From Candidatus Latescibacterota bacterium (GTDB taxonomy: Bacteria; Latescibacterota; UBA2968; GCA-2709665), in NCBI GenBank assembly GCA_021295655.1, contig JAGWBX010000015.1:1-64000 (forward strand): 64,000 nt of DNA, read 5' to 3'. Under the pieces are notes generated by a model that had not been told where the DNA came from, did no database searches, and saw only the letters and a program-made list of their open reading frames with translations. Both the position numbers and the translations under genes were made by a program. Positions 1-8,633 of this stretch are shown one piece after another (the first letter of the stretch is position 1; each line of letters begins with the position of its first letter).

Positions 1-2
1 GG

Positions 3-782
3 GACCGGCTGACGGAAAGCGGCCGGCCGCATTACGAAGAACCGGACTACCTTGACGTCTTCCAGCACCCGTTCTTCGAGGAAGTGGCCATGGATGTATT
101 GCGCGCGGACGCCGTACATCTGTGGTGGGGCGTGTCCCCCCACGGGCGATCTCCTTCGAATACGCCATTCGGAAGCGTACGCGACCAGTGGGGCGGCGGA
201 TGCCACACCGACATTCAGGCCACGTGGGACGATTTCCAGGCGACGCCCCGAAAGATGCGCGCCGAACTCTGGTTCTGGCTCAATGACGTGCCGGCGCATC
301 GCGGCGCAATGCGCGTGATTCCCGGCAGTCACCGCCCGATTATGGAATATTGGAACCGCGTCCTCACCCCGGAGCACAAGGCCATGCTTCCTCGCGTCCA
401 CGGTGTGCGCCCGAGTCCGAAGGAAGGCGCGGGGTCCTACCCGGAACACGTTCCCGACCTGACGGATACCCCCTGGCTGGAGCAGGATCCGGCGCCCATG
501 GTGGCCCGCCGGGGACAGATGCTGGTTCTGTGCAGTTCCGGCCTGCACTCGGCCTGGCAGAACGAGGACTCGGTGCCACGCAAGGCAATGCTATCCGCCT
601 GGGCCGCTTCGGGCGTCTCCTGCGGACTTCCGAAGGGCCAGCGCGACGCGCTGATGGATTTCTTTCCCCGGCTGCGCCGGAGACTGCGGCCCGACCGGAC
701 GCACATCGTTCCGGAGGACTTCGACTGGCTCTTCGAAAGCAACTACGAGCCGAAGTGGCCCGAGACGTTTATTGGTTCCTGA
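3..782 (+). CDS. PhyH-family Fe(II)/2-oxoglutarate dioxygenase, 5'-truncated
   Basis: The reading frame is open to the left edge, so the true start lies outside the window. The visible 259 codons match the phytanoyl-CoA dioxygenase (PhyH) fold: an HTD iron-binding pair encoded at 204-212, the family signature RVIPGSHR, and a distal LHSAW histidine at about 546. Such enzymes hydroxylate small substrates using Fe(II), 2-oxoglutarate and O2 in the cytoplasm; the substrate cannot be read from sequence. It is one of three PhyH-type genes in the first 28 kb and is followed by about 300 bp without a convincing gene. The family call is firm, the function open. Confidence 0.85.
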   Translation, partial: DRLTESGRPHYEEPDYLDVFQHPFFEEVAMDVLRADAVHLWWGVSPHGRSPSNTPFGSVRDQWGGGCHTDIQATWDDFQATPRKMRAELWFWLNDVPAHRGAMRVIPGSHRPIMEYWNRVLTPEHKAMLPRVHGVRPSPKEGAGSYPEHVPDLTDTPWLEQDPAPMVARRGQMLVLCSSGLHSAWQNEDSVPRKAMLSAWAASGVSCGLPKGQRDALMDFFPRLRRRLRPDRTHIVPEDFDWLFESNYEPKWPETFIGS

Positions 783-1083
783 TCTCCTTTATTGAAAACC
801 CAAACTTACATCGAAGAACAGGATAACAAGGATAAAAGCCAAATCCGATCAGGATTGACGTCAATTCGAGAATAGACAGACGTTAAATTGGCCACAAAAA
901 GCACAGAAGGTGTCGGTGCTTCGGCTCATTCGCTTGAGAGTCGTGTTTGCCATGTTCTTCCCTTCAGACGGTCGGGGAGACACCCGGACGGTAGAATCGT
1001 TGCCGGAAAGTCCGAAACGTCAACCGCATCCAGGGTGGACTGATCTGGCCGATCCTGCTTTGGCACCATATGGGTCAATTAAC
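783..1083. other. intergenic, no gene supported
   Basis: About 300 bp between two plus-strand genes. It holds the short perfect palindrome TTGACGTCAA at 855-864. An in-frame extension of the downstream gene reaches back to 910, but that part is proline/arginine-rich, GC-rich and unlike the AT-rich gene body, so I read it as untranslated. I see no terminator with a clear T-tract. Confidence 0.5.
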
Positions 1084-1608
1084 ATGAGCCTAAGCGTTTT
1101 CGTTGAACGACATATAGAGTGGCTTGAACGATTTCGAATACCTGGTTTTATACTTGTAGCAACCGGTTATCTTTTCGTTCTCAAATTGCTTTTGGCTATG
1201 ATCGTTGCTGTTTTTTGGTACGGATTCATAGAAAATAACGGAAGCACAGTAAATGGAGATGTGACTGAAGGAATGGAAGAGGGTTATTTGGAGACATTTG
1301 TAACTGTGGCTATTGCTGCGCCTCTTATTGAAACATTCGTTGGACAATGGATACCAGTTCGACTGGCATCGCTTGTCACCAGTAGAATACCCGTAATGGT
1401 TTTTCTATCACTCTGTGTTTTTGCCGGAATGCATATTCTGCCTGCGCCCCTTAGCATGATGGATTGGGTCGTTGGAATTTCATGTGGTTTTGTTTTTGCT
1501 CTTTCTTTTGTCCATTGGAAACGTTTAAGTTATTGGAGGGCCTATTGGGTCACGGCAATTGTCCACGGATTCCATAATGCAGTGGTATCCATGATAAGAT
1601 TCCTTTAG
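1084..1608 (+). CDS. CPBP-like intramembrane protease family membrane protein, degenerate first motif
   Basis: A 174-aa, highly hydrophobic protein with at least four membrane segments. It carries the order of motifs of the CPBP (CAAX protease and bacteriocin-processing, Abi) family: an ET pair where EExxxR is expected (APLIETF), then FAGMH matching FxxxH, then HGFHN matching HxxxN. The second glutamate and the arginine of motif 1 are absent, so activity is uncertain. I start at ATG 1084 because the upstream in-frame part has a different composition; no good ribosome site decides it. The gene is visibly AT-richer than its neighbours, which suggests transfer. Known family roles include prenyl-protein processing and bacteriocin self-immunity; no bacteriocin gene is next to it. 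Confidence 0.6.
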   Translation: MSLSVFVERHIEWLERFRIPGFILVATGYLFVLKLLLAMIVAVFWYGFIENNGSTVNGDVTEGMEEGYLETFVTVAIAAPLIETFVGQWIPVRLASLVTSRIPVMVFLSLCVFAGMHILPAPLSMMDWVVGISCGFVFALSFVHWKRLSYWRAYWVTAIVHGFHNAVVSMIRFL

Positions 1609-1717
1609 GCGATTAGACTCTACTGGACATCAGGCCTTCAATTCTACCAGGTTCTTAGGCCCAAGACCCTTTTCCCCACACAACAAAAAAAACCGGATAA
1701 CACCTGGAGGACTTACC

Positions 1718-2941
1718 ATGCAGGCGGTGGACCGCGATCGATTCCTGGAAGAGGGCTACCTTGTGGTCAAGGAAGCCATTCCCCGGGAAAAACTGCAGGG
1801 CGTCCGACGGGCCTACGAAACGCTCGTGGACCGGCAACGCGAACACTGGAAGGCCATGCGAAAGGAAGGCGACCCGCCGGGAGGCGAGTGGGAGACGAGC
1901 CCGCAGCCCCGGCTGATGCTCAACCGGCCGCCGCTGGTCAACGGAATCAACGACGAGACCGCGCCTGCCGCGGAGGTGTGGCTCGAGCCCAACGTTCACG
2001 GCATCAGTTCACAGCTTCTGGGCGTTGCAGACGCGGCGGTAACCGAAATGATGATGATGTGCAATCCGGTCCGGGACCACGGCCCCGCGAAGTGGCATCG
2101 CGACCATCACCCGATCGACACGGCCCCCCTGCAGGGGTATATCGACGACATCCTCGAAGGGGGACCCCGTTACGTTCAATGGAACATACCCCTGTACGAC
2201 GACAGCGTCCTGTGGGTGATCCCGGGCAGCCACGTCCGGTACAACACGGCAGAGGAAAACGAGTACCTGCTGGCCGATCCGTGCCAGCCATTGCCGAACG
2301 GCGTCCGGACCCACCTGGAAGCTGGAGACGGCGTGGTCTACATCCTGCCGCTTCTCCACTGGGGCAGCAATTACAGCCCCAGGTTGAGACGGACCGTTCA
2401 CGGCGGATTTTCCACGCACACGTCGATCGACAATCTATCCTTTGTGGAACATCTTTCGGCAGATGCCGCCGCGGCGTTCGGGCGATGGAATGACCGGACC
2501 CGGGAAATGAAGGGACACTCGGAGAAAGCGCTCAGGGCGGTTGTGGAATGCGACGGAGAGGCGTACATCGGGGCGCTGAACGGGCTTCATCCGGACAGGG
2601 GCGAAAAGGGAAGGTTGCTCTCCACCGTCTTTCTGTGCAAGGCGGCTCTGGCGATCCGGCTTGCCGGGAACGCCCAGTATCCCGATGTTTCCGATGAGCT
2701 TTCACGCCGGCTTCGGGGCGCACATCCGATCACCCTGAGTTGGGGTCCCGATTTTGCCGGGCGATTCAGCGCATCGGAGGGAGAGATATTGTGGAAGCGG
2801 TTCGAGCCGCTGGACGGGCTGCTCCGGTCTGACGCGGAGCATTTCGTACCGGGATTTCAGTCAGGACCGATGAAATACCACTTCAACGAGATGCCGGAGA
2901 ATTATACGACCGCGGATTTCATCGCGGGATGGGCTTCGTAG
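1718..2941 (+). CDS. PhyH-family dioxygenase
   Basis: A 407-aa protein starting at ATG 1718 behind a good ribosome site (TGGAGGA, about 1703-1709). The N-terminal FLEEGYLVVKEAI is typical of PhyH proteins. The metal site is HRD at 127-129, with WVIPGSH and a distal histidine at 214 (LLHWGSN) followed by arginines that would bind 2-oxoglutarate. The protein is longer than the usual 260-300 aa; the extra C-terminal 150 residues show no recognisable domain. Substrate unknown. It stands alone on the plus strand, followed by a repeat-bearing spacer and a convergent peptidase gene. Confidence 0.85.
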   Translation: MQAVDRDRFLEEGYLVVKEAIPREKLQGVRRAYETLVDRQREHWKAMRKEGDPPGGEWETSPQPRLMLNRPPLVNGINDETAPAAEVWLEPNVHGISSQLLGVADAAVTEMMMMCNPVRDHGPAKWHRDHHPIDTAPLQGYIDDILEGGPRYVQWNIPLYDDSVLWVIPGSHVRYNTAEENEYLLADPCQPLPNGVRTHLEAGDGVVYILPLLHWGSNYSPRLRRTVHGGFSTHTSIDNLSFVEHLSADAAAAFGRWNDRTREMKGHSEKALRAVVECDGEAYIGALNGLHPDRGEKGRLLSTVFLCKAALAIRLAGNAQYPDVSDELSRRLRGAHPITLSWGPDFAGRFSASEGEILWKRFEPLDGLLRSDAEHFVPGFQSGPMKYHFNEMPENYTTADFIAGWAS

Positions 2942-3257
2942 CACGGGCGGGGATGGACAGCTCGCGCTGCCAGGGATGATCGCTAAGGGGAAACATACCC
3001 GCCTGAAGATCGTCCGACGTGTCATTCTGAGCGTAGCGAAGAATCTCCCGTCTTCTAGGCTTGACGTGAAGCGAGAGCCTTCACCAACCCATATGCGCGG
3101 AGGCTTGGTTTCCCTGGCGCCTTCCACAGGATGACAGTTTCAGCCCACTTCGGCAGACAGGAATGTCTGCCCCACCTTCACAACGGCTTCCTCAACATGA
3201 CAGGTATGGGTGTACGTGTGACCGACACGTTTTACGAATGACGATCTGCCGCACCGA
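2942..3257. other. convergent spacer containing a repeat element
   Basis: Gene-free stretch between the PhyH gene (+) and the M16 peptidase (-). It contains the small inverted-end element at 3020-3136 described separately; outside it I see nothing recognisable. Confidence 0.6.
3020..3136. repeat. small dispersed inverted-end repeat (MITE-like)
   Basis: A 117-bp segment begins with TGTCATTCTG (3020-3029) and ends with CAGGATGACA (3127-3136). The reverse complement of the end is TGTCATCCTG, a 9 of 10 match to the start. The first part reads TGAGCGTAGCGAAGAATCT, a phrase I associate from memory with intergenic repeats of many uncultured bacteria. It has no coding capacity. No second copy lies in this window, so the repeat status rests on the inverted ends and on recollection. 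Confidence 0.5.
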
Positions 3258-6173
3258 CTAAAACACAAAGATGTCTTCGAGACCGACCTCGTTGATGGAA
3301 CCGTATTTTCCCAGCGCCGCGAGGTCGATTTTGTTTTTGTCCCCCACGATGGATATCAGTTTCACCCGGTTCTTCAGGTTTTGTCCGTAGAACGCCAGCA
3401 TGTCGTCCATTCCGGCGGCCTGGATTCTCTCGAATCGCGACTTCCGGGGATCCACGGGTATGCCCAGCCGTTCCCAGGAACGCACGGATCCCAGGACCCG
3501 TCGAAAGCTGATCTTGTTTGTACGATATCTGTTCAGAATAGACGTGCGGGCTTCTTCAAACCGCTCGGGCGTGACCGGCATGTTGTCCAACAGGTCGATA
3601 AACGCTTCGACGGCTTCGGTTGTCTTGTCGGGCTGGCAGGCGATGGATCCCGACATGAGGTTCTGGTCTCCCTTCCGGTCGCCATTGAAATATCGCGCCC
3701 ATGCCGAGTAGGCCAGCGCGCGGGCTTCCCGGAGTTCCTGGAAGACGATGCCGCTCATCCCGCCGCCGAAATAGCTGTTATAGAGCTCGGTGGCGGGAAC
3801 GGAATCCTCATTGAAGTCCTTATCGCCGAACTCGATATAGACGAGCGCCTGCGCAAGCGGCTTGTGAAAGAAGCGAATCTCGGTTTGCTCCGGAGTCCGC
3901 GCCTTGTAGAACCGGTACGGCGGCGGGTCCTCGAGCGGGCCCTGGACCGGATGGTGTTTTTTCAGGACGGCCAGGACCGCTTGCAAAGGCAGGGAGCCCG
4001 TGTAGGCGATGGTGTGTTTGTATCTGAACAGGCGGCGGACCAGTCCATGGAGTTCCTCAAGGGTGAGTTCCTGCAGGGCTTCGTTCGGCAACGTGCGCAG
4101 ATAACGGGAGTCCTTGCCGTATCTGTTGAACAGAACCACACCGCCCTGAATGGTGCGGTGGTTCTTCTTCGCGTCTTCGCGCTCCGCAAGGACGATCTTC
4201 ACGAGTTCGTCCAGTGTCGACTTGTCCGCGGATGGATTGTTGACGAGGTCCGCCATAAGAGCCAGCGACGCATCGATGTTTTCATCCAGCCCGGAGATGG
4301 TTACGCTGGTCTCGTTGTTCCCGGCCGACATGGAGAACTCGGTACCGAGCTTGTACCACTCCTTCTTGAGGGCTTCGGAGGCGTGACGTTCGGTACCGGA
4401 CTTGTCGAGTAGCCGCGCCGCCATTCCCATCCTGTTGTTCTGGTTGTTGCCCAGGTCCACGGTGAAGGTCAGCGAGAAGAGATCGTTGATGGGGTTCCGG
4501 GAGTAGTAGAGCCGGACGTCGTCGTGGTAATCGGCAACCTGGTAGTCTTTGCCCGGATTGACAAAGGAGGGCTCGATATCCTCGGCCGGCATGGCCAGCA
4601 CGTTGACGGCGAAAACCGCCTGACGGGCGGCGTCGATGTTGATCTTGTCGATCTGGGGCTTCTCAATCCTGGGAATCTCGTGCTGTTCATCGACCCGGTA
4701 TCCCGCAACGTAATCGTCCGCGAAATAGGTCCGCGCAACGCGGACCACGTCGTCCCTGGTCACCCTTTCCAGGCGTGCGATCTCATTGACCGTATGGTTC
4801 CAGTCGTGATGCGCAAGAAACGAATTGCGAATCCGGCGCACCCGGGCATCGTCGGACTCCAACTCCCGCTTGTTGTTCTTTTTAAAATCGGTGACGATCG
4901 CGGGCAGAATCCAGTCTTCAAACCGGCCGCTCCTGATAATCTCGATCTGATCCAGCAGCAACTGTTCCACTTCCTCAAGGGTCTGATCCTTCTTCGGAAT
5001 GCCCCAGAGATACTGTGCGCCGCCGTCGTTGTACAGTGAGGGATACGATCCCGCTCGCCGGACCTTCTGTTTCTGGTTGAGATTCAGATTGATCAGACCG
5101 GCGGTGGCATTGTCCAGAATCATGTCCAGGAGCCTCAGCGCAGCCGCGTCCTGATGACTCCTGGATGCCGTCCTGAACGCCAGAAGCACGTATTCCTCAC
5201 CCTGGAACCCCACCTGCACCCGCTCGGCGCCGCTGAGGGGCGGCTCCTTCCAGTCGGGCAACTGCGGCAGAGGCCCGGGTTCCCACGCCGAGAAGTGCTC
5301 GTCGATCAGTTTTATGGTTTCGTCAATCCGGATGTCCCCCGAAATGGCAATGGCCATGTTGTTGGGCACATAGTAGGTATTGTAAAACCAGTACATGTTT
5401 TTCAGCGACGGATTCTTCAGGTGTTCCACTTTCCCTATTGTGGTCTGCTGGCCGTAGGGATGCTGTTTGAAAAGCAAATCGGCAACGGCGTAGATGATCG
5501 CCCGGTCCTTGTTGTCCATAGACCGGTTCTTTTCTTCGTAAACGGTTTCGAGTTCGGACTGAAAGAGCCGGAAGACGGCGTTCCCGAAGCGTTCGGATTC
5601 GATAGCCGCCCAGTGGCGCAACCTGTTGGCGGGCAGATTGACTCTGTACACGGTTTCTTCGTGCCAGGTATGCGCGTTGAGACCGGTGCCGCCCATGGCC
5701 TTGTAGAGTTTGTCGATTTCATTGGGAATGGCGTATTGCGCGGCAAGCTGGGACTCCTTGTTGATCTCGGCGTAAATGGCTTTCCGTTTTTCAGGATCGG
5801 TTTCGCTGAAATGCTCCTCGTAGAGCCGGGTGACGTTGTCGAGGTGCGCTTTCTCCTTCTCGTAATCCAGGGAGCCGATGCGCTTCGTGCCCTTGAACAG
5901 CATATGTTCCAGGTAGTGCGCCAGGCCGGTGGATTCTGCCGGGTCGTGTTTGCTGCCCGCACGAACGACGATCTCCGCGTAAAACCGGGGTGTCTGATGG
6001 TTTTCGGTGAGATAGACCGTGAGGCCGTTGTCCAGGCGGAAGATATGCACCGCCATCGGGTCGTCGGCGCCCGGTTCGTGAATACGTGTATATGCGCCGT
6101 CTGCGCTGGCAGCGAAAATGCCCGGAAGAGCGATGAAGAGCAGTGTGAACGACGCACATCGCAACCTATGCAT
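3258..6173 (-). CDS. secreted M16 family (pitrilysin/insulinase-like) zinc metallopeptidase
   Basis: A 971-aa protein with an N-terminal signal peptide (about residues 1-26). The inverted zinc motif HYLEH lies at 86-90, and the region VYEEKNR (211-217) would supply the third zinc ligand. A second M16-type half follows (from about 530) without an HxxEH motif, as expected for full-length two-half M16 enzymes. The family degrades peptides in a clamshell chamber; export suggests a periplasmic or surface role in peptide use. It ends close to the PhyH spacer and begins 54 bp downstream of the DegT stop codon, on the same strand, so co-transcription is possible. Family confidence is high, substrate unknown. 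Confidence 0.93.
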   Translation of the reverse strand: MHRLRCASFTLLFIALPGIFAASADGAYTRIHEPGADDPMAVHIFRLDNGLTVYLTENHQTPRFYAEIVVRAGSKHDPAESTGLAHYLEHMLFKGTKRIGSLDYEKEKAHLDNVTRLYEEHFSETDPEKRKAIYAEINKESQLAAQYAIPNEIDKLYKAMGGTGLNAHTWHEETVYRVNLPANRLRHWAAIESERFGNAVFRLFQSELETVYEEKNRSMDNKDRAIIYAVADLLFKQHPYGQQTTIGKVEHLKNPSLKNMYWFYNTYYVPNNMAIAISGDIRIDETIKLIDEHFSAWEPGPLPQLPDWKEPPLSGAERVQVGFQGEEYVLLAFRTASRSHQDAAALRLLDMILDNATAGLINLNLNQKQKVRRAGSYPSLYNDGGAQYLWGIPKKDQTLEEVEQLLLDQIEIIRSGRFEDWILPAIVTDFKKNNKRELESDDARVRRIRNSFLAHHDWNHTVNEIARLERVTRDDVVRVARTYFADDYVAGYRVDEQHEIPRIEKPQIDKINIDAARQAVFAVNVLAMPAEDIEPSFVNPGKDYQVADYHDDVRLYYSRNPINDLFSLTFTVDLGNNQNNRMGMAARLLDKSGTERHASEALKKEWYKLGTEFSMSAGNNETSVTISGLDENIDASLALMADLVNNPSADKSTLDELVKIVLAEREDAKKNHRTIQGGVVLFNRYGKDSRYLRTLPNEALQELTLEELHGLVRRLFRYKHTIAYTGSLPLQAVLAVLKKHHPVQGPLEDPPPYRFYKARTPEQTEIRFFHKPLAQALVYIEFGDKDFNEDSVPATELYNSYFGGGMSGIVFQELREARALAYSAWARYFNGDRKGDQNLMSGSIACQPDKTTEAVEAFIDLLDNMPVTPERFEEARTSILNRYRTNKISFRRVLGSVRSWERLGIPVDPRKSRFERIQAAGMDDMLAFYGQNLKNRVKLISIVGDKNKIDLAALGKYGSINEVGLEDIFVF

Positions 6174-6227
6174 TGGATGAATTTCCCTCTTGTTTGAATG
6201 ACACTTCGCTCCGGACGGATTCGCAGC

Positions 6228-7490
6228 CTACTGAAGTTCCGCGGCCTGCGCCACCACCTTCCGGAAAGCCTCCGCGTGTTCCCTGATCACTTCCGGACGG
6301 TTGTGTTTGAACCACGGGATGGAAAACAGGCGCTCCGACATCCGCTCCGTCTGCGGCAGGCTGCCCACTCCCTGGCGCACGTCGGCGTCCGAGTGCGCGA
6401 CGCGCGTGGGTTCGCCATGGCCGTACACGTCGGCGTCGTTCAGGACAGGATGCAGATGCATCAGCAGGTTTGCTCCCGCGCCGCAGGAAGTCCCTTCGGC
6501 CCGCACGGCCTCGCAGAACTTCTGCAAGGGCAGACCGCCGAGTTCCTCGGGTACGTAGATGCCGTGCGCGGCGTACCAACCGCCCATTGTACTTCCGGAG
6601 CCTTTCGGAGGCCTGTGGGCGCGCAATCCGGGCGCGCCTTCGAGCAGGTCCCAGAAGTGGTTCATAGACCTGTCGATTTCTTCCATCCGTTCCCGGTAAT
6701 GCCTGAGCTGGACGCGCCCCACGGCCGACGACAACTGGTGCATTCTGTATTTGAAACCCCCCAGAGGCAGGCCGGCGAACTTCTTCAACTCGGGATTTTC
6801 GATCTGCCCCGTTCGCTCGTAATGGCCGAACGCAACCGCGCGCTCATAGATTTCCTGGTCGTCCGTTACGAGCATGCCCGCCTCACCGATGGCCAGCGAC
6901 TTTCCGGCCATGCAGGACATTGCGCCCACGTGGCCGATCCCGCCCGTCAACCGCCCCTTGTATTCCGCGCCGTGGGCGTGCGAGACGTCTTCAATGACCT
7001 TGATGCCGCGGGCGTTGGCGATTTCCATGATGGCATCCATATCTGTCGGATGGCCGAAATAGTGGACGGCCACGATCGCCTTCGTCCTGTCCGTAATTTT
7101 CCGCTCCACGTCTGCCGGGTCCAGCGTGATCGTATCCGGATCGATATCCGCGTAGACAATGGTTGCGCCAAGATTCATCGCCTGCAGCACCGACGCCCAG
7201 AACGTCATGCTCTGGCAGATGATTTCATCCCCCACCCCCACGCCGCAACCGAACATCGCCGAGTGGATGGAAGACGTGCCCGTGTTGTGCGCGAGCGCGT
7301 ATTTCGTGCCGAACCAGTCGCCATATTCCTTTTCAAACTGCACCGTAACGTCCGTGCCGGACATGGCCCCGCGCCGCAGCACCTCCAATGCGGCCTCCTC
7401 GTCCTCCCCGGTGATGATCGGCCAGGTGAACATATCTCCCGCATCGGTCTGCACCGCCCTCGATCCACCCAGAATCGCCAGCTTGTCCAT
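6228..7490 (-). CDS. DegT/DnrJ/EryC1/StrS-family PLP aminotransferase
   Basis: A 420-aa fold-type-I PLP enzyme. The internal-aldimine lysine is K197 in MAGKSLAIGEAG, and the PLP-ring aspartate is D168 in IEDVSHAHG. I choose ATG 7490 because GGAGG lies seven bases upstream; the ATG two codons earlier (7496) is too close to it. The open frame extends further upstream but that part is low-complexity and unrelated. Members usually aminate keto-sugars (amino-sugar or aminocyclitol synthesis). Its neighbours are a NodB-type deacetylase and a PLP racemase-like enzyme, so a small amino-sugar or amino-acid context is plausible but not proved. Confidence 0.9.
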   Translation of the reverse strand: MDKLAILGGSRAVQTDAGDMFTWPIITGEDEEAALEVLRRGAMSGTDVTVQFEKEYGDWFGTKYALAHNTGTSSIHSAMFGCGVGVGDEIICQSMTFWASVLQAMNLGATIVYADIDPDTITLDPADVERKITDRTKAIVAVHYFGHPTDMDAIMEIANARGIKVIEDVSHAHGAEYKGRLTGGIGHVGAMSCMAGKSLAIGEAGMLVTDDQEIYERAVAFGHYERTGQIENPELKKFAGLPLGGFKYRMHQLSSAVGRVQLRHYRERMEEIDRSMNHFWDLLEGAPGLRAHRPPKGSGSTMGGWYAAHGIYVPEELGGLPLQKFCEAVRAEGTSCGAGANLLMHLHPVLNDADVYGHGEPTRVAHSDADVRQGVGSLPQTERMSERLFSIPWFKHNRPEVIREHAEAFRKVVAQAAELQ

Positions 7491-7823
7491 CGTCATTCCT
7501 CCAAAGATGCGTTCCACCCCTGTATTCAGGTTAAGCGCCGGAATTTCCTGCAGATAAATTCGCCGCAGCACTCGGTTTAATACCAAAATAAAACCGATTC
7601 CGCAAGCGAAATATGCCGCAATCAACCTTTCGCGATTACCCTTGATTTTTCGCCGCAAAAACGGTAACTGTAGTAGCAACCGCACCTCGCCATCCGGGAG
7701 TTGGCTGCCCTGCGAGCACCTCAGGAAGACCAACGTCGAACCCGGTATCCCGTCCTGAATTCGCAGACCGTACTTCCGCCGGTTGAACCGCTCTTGAAAC
7801 CGCCTCGTGAAAGAGAAGACGCC
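7491..7823. promoter_or_regulatory. divergent promoter region with an inverted repeat
   Basis: Spacer between the minus-strand DegT gene and the plus-strand deacetylase. An AT-rich patch contains the inverted repeat TCGGTTT (7572-7578) and AAACCGA (7591-7597) with a 12-base spacer. It could be a regulator site serving both genes; no clear -35/-10 pair is visible. No gene is seen here. Confidence 0.35.
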
Positions 7824-8573
7824 ATGTCCCCAGCCCGCTCGTTCTGGCCTGAAGGCTACCATGGGGCCGTAAGCCTCACCTTCGACGACGGCCTCGAAAC
7901 GCAGTTGGACAATGCAATTCCCTGCCTGGACGATTGTGGCCTGAAGGGGACGTTCTACGTCAACCCGGGCAGGTCGGAAGTCTGGGAGTCACAGGTTCCC
8001 CGCTGGCAACAGGCCAGCGGAAACGGTCATGAACTGGGAAATCACACCTCCATGCACCCCTGCTCCTGCAATTTCGGATTCCGCGACGACGGCTTCTGTC
8101 TGGAAAACCTCGGGCTGGAAGACATCGCGCGGACCATCGACGAAGCCACTGAAGACCTGGACCGCCTGTTTCCCGAACAGGGCGGCAACCGGACCTTCTG
8201 TTACCCCTGTTACCAGACGTACGTCGGCGCCGGCGAGAACCGGCAGTCCTACGTGCCGCTCGTCGCCCGCCGCTTCAAGGCCGCAAGGGGCTGGGGTGAA
8301 CGCGCCAACCATCCGGAACGGATCGACCTGGCCTGCACCTGGTCGCTGGCCGTGGACGGCCATTCGGGAGAAGAGATTGTCGCGTACATCGAAAACGCCG
8401 TCAGCGACGGCCTGTGGGCGGTGGTCTGCATGCACGGTATCGGAGGCCAGCATCTTTCCATTTCCACGGCGTCATTGAGCGAAGTCGCGCGTTACCTGGA
8501 TGGTAACGGGGACCGGATCTGGACGGCCACGATGATCGACGTTGCCGACCACATCATCCGGCAGCGTGGCTGA
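7824..8573 (+). CDS. NodB-like polysaccharide deacetylase family protein
   Basis: A 249-aa carbohydrate esterase 4 (NodB) domain. TFDDG at 19-23 gives the catalytic base and metal aspartate, and HTSMHP at 74-79 gives the two metal histidines H74 and H78. Other conserved NodB strands follow (KGTFYVNPG, and a C-terminal VVCMHGIGG with a third histidine). There is no signal peptide, so it probably acts in the cytoplasm on a soluble N-acetyl or formyl substrate. The ATG at 7824 follows GAAAGAGAAG. It is followed by a PLP enzyme on the same strand. Confidence 0.85.
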   Translation: MSPARSFWPEGYHGAVSLTFDDGLETQLDNAIPCLDDCGLKGTFYVNPGRSEVWESQVPRWQQASGNGHELGNHTSMHPCSCNFGFRDDGFCLENLGLEDIARTIDEATEDLDRLFPEQGGNRTFCYPCYQTYVGAGENRQSYVPLVARRFKAARGWGERANHPERIDLACTWSLAVDGHSGEEIVAYIENAVSDGLWAVVCMHGIGGQHLSISTASLSEVARYLDGNGDRIWTATMIDVADHIIRQRG

Positions 8574-8633
8574 CGGGACCATGCGCCGCGCGAACGTCCT
8601 GCGGCCGAAAAACCCGAAACCCGAGGATTCCGC

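Noticed and set aside
910..1083. N-terminal extension of the CPBP-like gene
   Set aside because: GC-rich, hydrophilic and unlike the AT-rich body; the ATG at 1084 is preferred.
3381..4412. 343-codon plus-strand frame opposite the M16 peptidase
   Set aside because: Antisense shadow; the peptidase frame has a signal peptide and HxxEH motif.
6198..7580. Long plus-strand open frame (460 codons) opposite the DegT gene
   Set aside because: Antisense shadow of a well-supported enzyme. No motifs, no ribosome site, and arginine/histidine-rich composition.
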